Shown here in pieces: positions 1-5,278 of a DNA stretch of 5,439 nucleotides; within the stretch, counting starts at the first letter, position 1, and every line of letters begins with the position of its first letter. Position numbers and translations under genes: made by a program. Below the pieces are notes generated by a model, which searched no databases, was not told where the DNA came from, and worked only from the letters and a program-made list of their open reading frames with translations. Source of the DNA: an uncultured bacterium. Lineage in GTDB: Bacteria; Spirochaetota; Spirochaetia; Sphaerochaetales; Sphaerochaetaceae. The stretch is taken from NCBI GenBank assembly GCA_905215015.1, contig CAJMOS010000146.1, positions 1-5,439 on the forward strand, in the 5' to 3' direction.

Positions 1-1467
1 GGGACCGGCAAGGAAATCAACATCGGCGTGATTCTCTCTGGCGGCCAGGCCCCTGGCGGTCATAACGTGATTGCGGGTTTGTACGATGCCATGCACAAGT
101 CCAACATCGACAGCCACCTGATTGGCTTCAAGGGTGGCCCGAGCGGTCTTTTGAACGACCGATGGATGGAGATTACCCAGCCGTTGCTCGAATACTACCG
201 GAACACAGGCGGTTTCGACATCATCGGCAGCGGACGGGACAAGATCGAGACCGATGAGCAGATCGCCCAGTGCGAGAAGGTGCTGCAGAAACATGAGATC
301 AGCGCCCTGGTGATTATCGGTGGCGATGATTCCAACACCAACGCGGCGGTGCTTGCCGAGCAGTTTGCCGAGCACAAGGTGCCGGTCCAGATCATCGGCT
401 GTCCGAAGACCATCGACGGGGACCTCCGCAACGACAAGGTGGAACTCCCCTTCGGCTTCGATACCGCCACCAAGACCTACTCGGAGCTGGTGGGCAACAT
501 CGAGCGCGATGCCAACAGCTCGCGGAAGTACTGGCACTTCATCAAGCTGATGGGCCGGTCGGCCAGCCATATCGCTTTGGAGTGCGCCTTGGAGTGCCAG
601 CCCAACATCGCCTTGATCGGCGAGGAAATCCAAGCGGAGAAGATGACCTTCCAGAATGTGATCAAGCACATCGCCGACGTGGTCGCCACCCGTGCGGCGC
701 GGGGCAACAACTTTGGTGTCGTCCTGATTCCTGAAGGCGTGATCGAGTTCGTTCCCGAGTTCCAGTCCCTGATCAACGAGATGAACGAGCGGATTGCCCA
801 GAAAGAGCAGGAAATCTCCAAGCTGGCTTCCAGCAAGGAACGCATTGCGTTTGTTTCCAAACTGTTGACGCCAGAGCATTGCAAGGTTTTCAGCCAGCTG
901 CCAGACTTCGTTCAAGAAGAACTGGTGATGGACCGCGACCCGCACGGCAACGTGCAGGTCTCCAAGATCGAGACCGAAAAGCTGATTGCCGAGATGGTGG
1001 ACATCGAGATGGCCAAGCGCAAGAAGGCGGGCTGCTATCGCGGTTCCTTCAACTACCAGACCCACTTCTTCGGATATGAGGGCCGGTGCGCCTTCCCGTC
1101 GAACTTCGATGCGAACTACTGCTACAGTCTGGGTTACACCAGCTTCGTGCTGATCGCCAACGGCCTGTCCGGGTACATGGCCAGCATCGGCAACCTGCAC
1201 GACTATGTCGACAACTGGCAGCCGGGCGGGATTCCGCTGACCATGATGATGGACATGGAGGAACGCATGGGGGTCATGAAGCCGGTCATCCGCAAGGCGC
1301 TGGTCGACCTGAACGGCATCCCCTTCCAGTTCTTCAAGGCACATCGCGACCAATGGGAGGTCGAGACCTGCTACAACAACCCGGGGCCCATACAGTACTG
1401 GGGGCCTGAGAACATCACCGACCGTCCGACAAAGACAGTCTGGCTGGAGCAGATGCATCACGAGTAA
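1..1467 (+). CDS. pfp: Diphosphate--fructose-6-phosphate 1-phosphotransferase (PPi-PFK, long form), 5' end missing
   Basis: This enzyme interconverts fructose 6-phosphate and fructose 1,6-bisphosphate using pyrophosphate instead of ATP, a reversible cytosolic step of glycolysis/gluconeogenesis. The reading frame is open from base 1, so the GTG at 28 is an internal valine and the true start lies upstream; 488 residues are visible. Long-form relatives have roughly 510-570 residues, so a few dozen are probably missing. Visible motifs: the phosphate-binding loop GGQAPGGHNV near the start; GGDDSN at 319-336, where Asp replaces the second Gly region of ATP enzymes (GGDGS); PKTIDGDL at 403-426 with the catalytic Asp; MGR at 550-558, a sugar-phosphate contact; and GYEGR at 1072-1086. 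The GGDD and TIDGDL forms are known markers of PPi use. A charged helical insert lies at about 760-1020, as in the long (plant-beta/spirochaete-like) clade. It ends at TAA and is followed by a hairpin terminator. PPi specificity is inferred from motifs but firm. Confidence 0.96.
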   Translation, partial: GTGKEINIGVILSGGQAPGGHNVIAGLYDAMHKSNIDSHLIGFKGGPSGLLNDRWMEITQPLLEYYRNTGGFDIIGSGRDKIETDEQIAQCEKVLQKHEISALVIIGGDDSNTNAAVLAEQFAEHKVPVQIIGCPKTIDGDLRNDKVELPFGFDTATKTYSELVGNIERDANSSRKYWHFIKLMGRSASHIALECALECQPNIALIGEEIQAEKMTFQNVIKHIADVVATRAARGNNFGVVLIPEGVIEFVPEFQSLINEMNERIAQKEQEISKLASSKERIAFVSKLLTPEHCKVFSQLPDFVQEELVMDRDPHGNVQVSKIETEKLIAEMVDIEMAKRKKAGCYRGSFNYQTHFFGYEGRCAFPSNFDANYCYSLGYTSFVLIANGLSGYMASIGNLHDYVDNWQPGGIPLTMMMDMEERMGVMKPVIRKALVDLNGIPFQFFKAHRDQWEVETCYNNPGPIQYWGPENITDRPTKTVWLEQMHHE

Positions 1468-1475
1468 GATTACGG

Positions 1476-1508
1476 AAAGCGGGGGCCAAAGGGTTCCTGC
1501 TTTTCGTT
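1476..1508 (+). terminator. Probable intrinsic terminator after pfp
   Basis: Bases 1476-1487 pair without a break with 1492-1503, giving a 12-bp stem that includes three G-T (G-U in RNA) pairs, closed by an AAAG tetraloop. The 3' side runs into TTTTCGTTCT, a modest T-rich tail. The stem begins 8 nt after the pfp stop codon. The weak T-tract means read-through into the downstream mutase gene is possible. The assignment rests on pairing only. Confidence 0.6.
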
Positions 1509-1523
1509 CTCATTCTGTACAAT
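1494..1523 (+). promoter_or_regulatory. Weak candidate promoter for the downstream mutase gene
   Basis: TACAAT at 1518-1523 is a 5/6 match to the sigma-70 -10 hexamer. The best upstream partner, TTCCTG at 1494-1499 with an 18-nt spacer, is a poor -35 and overlaps the 3' arm of the pfp terminator. If used, transcription would begin near 1530 and leave a leader of about 38 nt. It is listed because the gene follows a probable terminator and would then need its own promoter; the sequence support alone is thin. Confidence 0.25.
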
Positions 1524-1567
1524 CCGCTCATTTCATGGGATGATAGACGAAGATAAGGAGCATACAC

Positions 1568-2902
1568 ATGGGTGCATTCAAAGCATATGATATTCGTGGT
1601 GTCTGGGGCACCGATATGAACGAGGAGATGGTCTACAAGATCGGTTTCTTCCTTCCCCGCTTGCTGGACTGCAAGGAGATTCTGGTCGGGCGAGACATGC
1701 GTCTCTCTTCCGATACTATTTTCGAAGCGCTCGCCAAGGGCATCACCGACAGTGGCGCCGACGTCTGGACAATCGGCAAAGCGACCACACCGATGGTCTA
1801 TTTCGCTACCTGCCATTTCAAGGTCGGGGGTTCGGTGCAGATCACCGCGAGCCACAACCCGAAGGAGTACAACGGGCTGAAAGTCAGCAGGACGATGGCG
1901 GTTCCGGTAGGCTACGATACCGGCTTGGCGGACCTTGAGAAGATGGTCGCCACCCAGCCCGTTTTTCCAGTCGGGAAAAAGGGCACCATCATCGAGAAGG
2001 ACGCGTTGACTCCGTATGTCGAGTTCCAGCGGAAGTATGTGACCGACTTCTCCAACCTGAAGCTGGCCGTCGATTGCTCAAACGGCATGAGCTCGATCCT
2101 GGTCCACAAGGTGCTGGGCGATGACAACATCATCTACATCAACGACCATCTGGACGGCAATTTCCCCGACCATCAGCCCAACCCGCTGGAAATCAAGAAC
2201 TGCGAACATCTGATGCGGGTGGTACGCGAAAACCATTGCGACCTCGGCATCATCTATGACGGGGATGCAGACCGTGTCAACCTGGTCGACGAAAAGGGCA
2301 ACTACATCTTCGCCGACATCACCATGGCCATCCTCGGCATCGAGATGCTCAAGGGCATCAAGGGCGGAAAGGTTGTCGCCGACATCCGCTCCAGTCGCAG
2401 CGCCGTCGACTATATCAACAACACCCTCCACGGTGATGTCTACCTGTGGAAGGTCGGACACGTCAACGCCAAGGCAAAAATCCGTGAAATCGGAGCCGTC
2501 TATGGCGGCGAGCTTGCCGGCCACTACTATTTCCGCGACTTCTTCAACTGCGACAGCGCAGGCTTCGCCACGTTGCACCTGTTGCCGGTCTTCAGCCAGG
2601 CGAAGAAGGAAGGAAAAGGCGCCAGCGATCTGGTGAAGGAAATCGTCAAATGGGCGACCAGCGGCGAGATCAACTTCCGCCTGGAGAAAAAGGACGAGGT
2701 CATCAAGGCCCTGTACGATGCCTACGCATCCAAGGCTGACAAGGTTCTGGACTTCGATGGCTATCGCTTTGACTTCAAGGACTGGTGGTTCAACGTCCGC
2801 AAGTCCAACACCGAGCCCTATCTCCGTCTGGTCCTTGAGGCCAAGACCCCGGAAGAGGTGGCAAGGCGGGTCGAGGAAGTCAAGAAGTACATCCACGACT
2901 GA
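1568..2902 (+). CDS. Phosphomannomutase/phosphoglucomutase (alpha-D-phosphohexomutase family)
   Basis: This is a cytosolic enzyme that moves the phosphate of mannose and/or glucose between positions 6 and 1, supplying precursors for GDP-mannose, UDP-glucose, glycogen or envelope polysaccharide. The 444 residues carry the four-domain pattern of the family: KAYDIRG near the N-terminus, the phosphoserine loop TASHNP (93-98, catalytic Ser95), the metal loop DGDADR (231-236), the sugar-selecting loop GELAGHYYF (314-322), and the phosphate-binding loop RKSNTEPYLR (411-420). Related ManB/AlgC proteins have about 455-463 residues, so this one is full length but slightly compact. The ATG start is set by AAGGAG at 1555-1560 with a 7-nt spacer. 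Many relatives have Ser where this protein has Ala in GE-x-(S/A)-GH. The gene lies about 100 bp after pfp in the same direction, with a probable terminator between, and ends just before a strong terminator. Motifs do not separate mannose from glucose preference, so no gene symbol is given. Confidence 0.95.
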   Translation: MGAFKAYDIRGVWGTDMNEEMVYKIGFFLPRLLDCKEILVGRDMRLSSDTIFEALAKGITDSGADVWTIGKATTPMVYFATCHFKVGGSVQITASHNPKEYNGLKVSRTMAVPVGYDTGLADLEKMVATQPVFPVGKKGTIIEKDALTPYVEFQRKYVTDFSNLKLAVDCSNGMSSILVHKVLGDDNIIYINDHLDGNFPDHQPNPLEIKNCEHLMRVVRENHCDLGIIYDGDADRVNLVDEKGNYIFADITMAILGIEMLKGIKGGKVVADIRSSRSAVDYINNTLHGDVYLWKVGHVNAKAKIREIGAVYGGELAGHYYFRDFFNCDSAGFATLHLLPVFSQAKKEGKGASDLVKEIVKWATSGEINFRLEKKDEVIKALYDAYASKADKVLDFDGYRFDFKDWWFNVRKSNTEPYLRLVLEAKTPEEVARRVEEVKKYIHD

Positions 2903-2926
2903 CACGGGGAATTGGGTTCCTTTCTG

Positions 2927-2956
2927 CCGCACCCCACGATGGGGTGCGGTATTTTT
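2927..2956 (+). terminator. Strong intrinsic terminator after the phosphohexomutase gene
   Basis: CCGCACCCCA (2927-2936) pairs perfectly with TGGGGTGCGG (2940-2949) around a CGA loop, and TATTTTT follows. The 10-bp G+C-rich stem with a T-run directly after it is a textbook Rho-independent terminator for plus-strand transcription, starting 24 nt past the mutase stop. Read on the minus strand the same stem has no T-run after it, so it is at best a weak stop for the convergent rloB transcript. Confidence 0.93.
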
Positions 2957-2999
2957 ATTCGACAGATGCGACGGGGCAGATTTTCCTCCGCCCTTTTGG

Positions 3000-3560
3000 T
3001 TACTGTTGTTCCGAGGCCTCTTCCAGTTTTTGGATAAATTGGTAAATCGAACTGAATTGATTGGACTCAGAAGACTTTGCTTTCATATTGTCTACTGCGG
3101 TTTTTCGATTGGTCCACAATTGTTTTTCCTGAGTACTGGATAAGAAACCTTTTTGATACATCTCCCAGTTTTTGATTTTGTTCAGTTGTCTCACACATTC
3201 AGCACTCGAAACGCTTGTTTCAGGAGGAACACGAAAATGGGCAAAAAACCACACTTCGATACAAGGCTTGCTCACCAAAGGCACGCCTTTACAGGACAGG
3301 ATGGTGTCCACTATTTCCGGCTTATCTCCATCAAACATGAGGAATGTCGATTCCACGTCCACAGCACCAGCCAGATCTTTCCTGTATCTATTGATCAGTC
3401 TCTGTGACACTCTGCACCCAACTTTCCTCGCAACTATTTTAATGGGAAGACGATAATTCTGTCTCAACATGTTCACATAGGTTATCTCAGTATCCCCTTC
3501 ACACAGGACAAGAAACTGGGGGCGCATTTTCTTAAGCTTGCTTTTCCTCTCTCTTCCCAT
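3000..3560 (-). CDS. rloB: RloB/AbiLii-like TOPRIM-type protein, effector partner of RloA
   Basis: The 186-residue product resembles the RloB family, usually encoded beside an RloA ATPase and counted as the second component of AbiL-type abortive infection. Visible family features: a basic N-terminus, FLVLCEGDTEITYV (residues 16-29, with Glu21 as candidate metal ligand), MFDGDK (75-80, a DxD with Asp77 and Asp79), and KPCIEVWFFAHF (98-109), matching the family's NPcFExWxxxHF-like block. Glu plus DxD is the acidic triad of TOPRIM nucleases such as OLD, so nuclease activity is plausible but inferred. The open frame extends upstream to 3818, overlapping rloA in another frame. The start is placed at the ATG at 3560 because the family homology begins there and GGGAG (3574-3570) lies 9 nt before it, inside the end of rloA. 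The rloA TGA is separated from this ATG by CCAC, implying translational coupling. A 7-bp stem downstream (2973-2993) lacks a T-run; no clear terminator is seen. Confidence 0.88.
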   Translation of the reverse strand: MGRERKSKLKKMRPQFLVLCEGDTEITYVNMLRQNYRLPIKIVARKVGCRVSQRLINRYRKDLAGAVDVESTFLMFDGDKPEIVDTILSCKGVPLVSKPCIEVWFFAHFRVPPETSVSSAECVRQLNKIKNWEMYQKGFLSSTQEKQLWTNRKTAVDNMKAKSSESNQFSSIYQFIQKLEEASEQQ

Positions 3561-3564
3561 GTGG

Positions 3565-4827
3565 TCAATCTCCCAAAAGTCCCTTGATACGGGCAACAGA
3601 AGAATTGATATAGGGAACAGCATCAAACCTTCCCTGGAGGTAACATTTTTCAGCGTCCATGTTTTCCCGAAAATCCTTGAAATCGAAAAGTGAGTACACT
3701 TCTGTAGACCCATCGCTCTTCTTGTTGGTGAAAAGGATCTGGTCCCTTCGTAGCCTATTGACATCCAAAAGATTTGTATTGTGACTGGTAAAAAGGAATT
3801 GCGCGTTTTTTGAGGCATGCACCATGTCGAGTACGAATCGGGCTAACTCGGTATGAAGGCTTCCGTCAAATTCATCGAGAATCAGAGTCTTTCCTTTCCG
3901 GCAAATATCAAGCAGCAGCAACAATAGGTTGAAGATTTGGATAGTTCCAGTGGATTCCTCTCCTTCAAGATAAAACTGGATGTCGGGATTCCTTTTATGT
4001 ACTGTATAGAAATTAACCACATTCAAAAGTTGCGGATCCTGATTCGGCAACAGGGCAAGTCCATTCCCCCTGAAAGTCGGAAAGACTTGCCTCTGTTCGA
4101 TCTTCACATGTATATCTGAAATATCGCTATCTGCCATTTTCAAAGCTTCCAGAATCAATTCCTTGTTTTGCCTGAACAGTGCGACAGCGTAGTCGCCGGA
4201 AAGATGGGGAAGGCCAATCAGCAGTTCTGTCCTGAAATAGTTGTAGATTGTTTTTCCCAAACTCCTATCCATCTGGCTTGCTCTACTGATGAACAAGGTG
4301 GTCTTCCCCGTACTTTCCGCAACGTCCATTGGTTTTATGAATTGGCCTTCAGCGAAGCTATAGATTTTGGATTTTTCGGGTCCCAAGGTTTCATCTCTTG
4401 TGAATACCTTCGCTTTCCTTTTGTTCGGATAGTAGTAGAGTTCTTCTTTCATGATTTCAGTACGTGTGAGCAAGAAAGAATACTCGTATTCCACACCGTT
4501 GCAAATGAAATCAATGAAGAAAGAACTAGGCTTATTACCATATCCGTCAAACTTAAATGGAAGGAAATTGAAAACAGAACCCTCGTTGTTCCGGTGAGAG
4601 TCCAGGACAAGCGTTCTACAAAAGTTCGCAGCTTTAACGATACTTGACTTTCCCGATGCATTAGGCCCGAACAAGCCTTCTACCTTCAGGAGTGTCATAT
4701 TGTGTACAGAAAAAACATTATCAGACAATTCTCGCGATTTGGTTGTGTTGATGGAGGCGGCCTTAAAATCAATGGATACTTCGTCTTTAATAGAAAAGAA
4801 GTTCGAAAAACGCATTTCAACAAGCAT
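3565..4827 (-). CDS. rloA: RloA/AbiLi-like ABC-type ATPase of a two-gene defence system
   Basis: The 420-residue protein belongs to the AAA_15/AAA_21 group of Rad50/SMC-like ATPases, which in defence loci act as sensors controlling a partner effector (AbiL, PARIS and OLD-like systems). Visible motifs: LVEMRFSNFFSIKD at the N-terminus; Walker A GPNASGKS (54-61); an ABC-signature-like EESTGT (290-295) after a predicted helical lid; Walker B LILDEFD (315-321) with catalytic Glu319, followed by SLHTEL; the switch His349 in FLFTSHNTNLLD; and the C-terminal YLQGRFDAVP block typical of RloA. All ATPase motifs are intact. The frame can be opened at a TTG at 4839, but the ATG at 4827 is preferred because GGAGGGG (4837-4831) sits 5 nt before it and would otherwise be inside the gene. 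It ends 4 nt before rloB. The gene is A+T-rich (22/60 G+C at 4081-4140), unlike its neighbours, suggesting transfer. Confidence 0.92.
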   Translation of the reverse strand: MLVEMRFSNFFSIKDEVSIDFKAASINTTKSRELSDNVFSVHNMTLLKVEGLFGPNASGKSSIVKAANFCRTLVLDSHRNNEGSVFNFLPFKFDGYGNKPSSFFIDFICNGVEYEYSFLLTRTEIMKEELYYYPNKRKAKVFTRDETLGPEKSKIYSFAEGQFIKPMDVAESTGKTTLFISRASQMDRSLGKTIYNYFRTELLIGLPHLSGDYAVALFRQNKELILEALKMADSDISDIHVKIEQRQVFPTFRGNGLALLPNQDPQLLNVVNFYTVHKRNPDIQFYLEGEESTGTIQIFNLLLLLLDICRKGKTLILDEFDGSLHTELARFVLDMVHASKNAQFLFTSHNTNLLDVNRLRRDQILFTNKKSDGSTEVYSLFDFKDFRENMDAEKCYLQGRFDAVPYINSSVARIKGLLGD

Positions 4828-4838
4828 AAACCCCTCCA

Positions 4839-4859
4839 ATTTGTAGTAATTCTACAAAT
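4839..4859. promoter_or_regulatory. Candidate operator 1: 8-5-8 palindrome over the rloAB -10/start site
   Basis: ATTTGTAG (4839-4846) and CTACAAAT (4852-4859) are perfect inverted copies separated by TAATT. The element overlaps three bases of the -10 hexamer and covers the predicted transcription start near 4850, ending next to the rloA ribosome-binding site. Because the start falls in its middle, most transcripts would carry only one arm, so a DNA-binding site for a dimeric repressor is more likely than an RNA hairpin. The identity of the protein is unknown and no regulator gene is in the window. Confidence 0.6.
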
Positions 4860-4885
4860 ATAACAAGATAAATCAGATTTATCAA
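4857..4885 (-). promoter_or_regulatory. Near-consensus sigma-70 promoter for rloAB
   Basis: Read on the minus strand, TTGATA (4885-4880) and TATATT (4862-4857) are each 5/6 matches to the -35 and -10 hexamers, with the ideal 17-nt spacer. The predicted start is near 4850, giving a leader of only about 23 nt to the rloA ATG. The -10 region also reads TATATTTG, fitting the Bacteroidota -7 element TAnnTTTG, so a Bacteroidota-type polymerase could also use it. Upstream sequence is very A+T-rich (14/60 G+C at 4861-4920), as in UP elements. Assigned by eye from hexamers and spacing. Confidence 0.75.
4867..4883. promoter_or_regulatory. Candidate operator 2: 8-1-8 palindrome in the rloAB promoter spacer
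   Basis: GATAAATC (4867-4874) and GATTTATC (4876-4883) are perfect inverted copies around one central A. The element fills most of the -10/-35 spacer and overlaps four bases of the -35 hexamer, where a bound protein would exclude RNA polymerase. It differs in sequence and spacing from the palindrome at 4839-4859, with centres 26 bp apart. A+T richness raises the chance of accidental palindromes, but a perfect 17-bp one in this position is suggestive. Confidence 0.5.
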
Positions 4886-4963
4886 TAATTAATGGACGTT
4901 TACATCTAAAACCATTTATGAGCGTCAATTGATAATGAAGGAGTTTCCCCGGATGATGTAGAA

Positions 4964-4987
4964 TATGGGTCTCATTTCTGACCCATA
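4964..4987. repeat. Inverted repeat, 8-bp arms with 8-nt loop
   Basis: TATGGGTC (4964-4971) and GACCCATA (4980-4987) are exact inverted copies around TCATTTCT. There is no T-run on either side, so it is not an intrinsic terminator. It marks the edge where the A+T-rich rloAB segment gives way to host-like composition. Confidence 0.7.
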
Positions 4988-4999
4988 CTTCCGGAACTC

Positions 5000-5017
5000 C
5001 CGTAGCTGCGGCTACGG
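5000..5017. repeat. Inverted repeat, 7-bp arms with TGCG loop
   Basis: CCGTAGC (5000-5006) and GCTACGG (5011-5017) form a perfect G+C-rich hairpin with a four-base loop, REP-like in size. No T-run follows. A possible outer extension pairs GGA (4993-4995) with TCC (5018-5020) across a four-base bulge. Confidence 0.7.
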
Positions 5018-5101
5018 TCCTTAATGGATATCCGATGGCTCAGAAGGATGAGGCTGGATGCGCGTTGCCCATCGCGCTTTTCGCTTCGTTTTGCGGTTAC
5101 T

Positions 5102-5122
5102 GACCGGCAAGGGCTTGCCGTC
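5102..5122. repeat. Inverted repeat, CGGCAAG/CTTGCCG
   Basis: CGGCAAG (5105-5111) and CTTGCCG (5114-5120) are exact inverted copies separated by GG. In a real hairpin the inner pair would open to give a four-base loop. An outer GA/TC pair (5102-5103 with 5121-5122) extends it past a bulged C. AAAA occurs shortly after on the plus strand but there is no T-run. Confidence 0.65.
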
Positions 5123-5220
5123 GAAAAGGTCTGCAGAAATCCTTCATGCAACAACTTTGCCGAATCTTCCTGACGGAATCGCATCGGCGGAGATGAACGT
5201 GAAATACTTGCTTTGCGCAT

Positions 5221-5252
5221 AACAAAAAGGCACCCGGAATTGACCGGATGCC
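5221..5252 (-). terminator. Intrinsic terminator of the gene entering from the right edge
   Basis: On the minus strand, GGCATCCGG (5252-5244) pairs with CCGGGTGCC (5237-5229) around a six-base loop, with one T-G pair, and TTTTTGTT follows directly. The same stem on the plus strand has a C-A mismatch and no T-run, so the orientation is clear. It lies 27 nt downstream of the stop codon at 5279-5281. Confidence 0.88.
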
Positions 5253-5278
5253 CTATGGTGACCTGCTTTTGTTCCTCT

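Larger units (their letters stand above)
4935..5220. other. Non-coding, hairpin-rich G+C-normal intergenic stretch
   Basis: No convincing gene is present here. An 82-codon minus-strand frame (4972-5220) has no ribosome-binding site, starts in the T-run of a terminator, and has an Arg/Ser-rich sequence ending in an RSRSYGSSGSMGQK-like tail, the look of translated repeat DNA rather than a protein. The stretch contains three perfect hairpins: 4964-4971/4980-4987, 5000-5006/5011-5017 and 5105-5111/5114-5120. Base composition returns to host-like values (33/60 G+C at 4981-5040). It may be a dispersed repeat or a structured RNA; neither can be settled from one copy. Confidence 0.5.

Noticed and set aside
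2078..2932. Long 284-codon minus-strand open frame opposite the mutase gene
   Set aside because: It is antisense to a gene with full catalytic motifs, is rich in Val/Asp from complementing G+C-rich codons, has no family motif, and runs across the mutase stop.
3153..3456. Overlapping plus-strand frames of 84 and 94 codons opposite rloB
   Set aside because: They are antisense to the conserved rloB blocks and overlap each other in different frames, which is expected by chance in A+T-rich DNA.
3561..3818. N-terminal extension of rloB by 86 codons
   Set aside because: This part overlaps the motif-bearing end of rloA in another frame and does not resemble the RloB family; a ribosome-binding site precedes the ATG at 3560.
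4168..4647. 159-codon plus-strand frame opposite rloA
   Set aside because: It is a shadow of rloA, which has all ATPase motifs, and shows no ribosome-binding site or recognisable domain of its own.
4828..4839. TTG start giving rloA four extra residues
   Set aside because: The TTG overlaps the GGAGGGG ribosome-binding site that serves the ATG at 4827.
4937..4961. GAAGGAG followed by ATGATGTAG on the plus strand
   Set aside because: This would be a two-codon frame after a ribosome-binding-like site. It may be the remnant of a lost gene start but nothing else supports it.
4972..5220. 82-codon minus-strand frame as a small gene
   Set aside because: There is no ribosome-binding site, its ATG abuts a terminator T-run, the composition is Arg/Ser-rich, and it contains three DNA hairpins.
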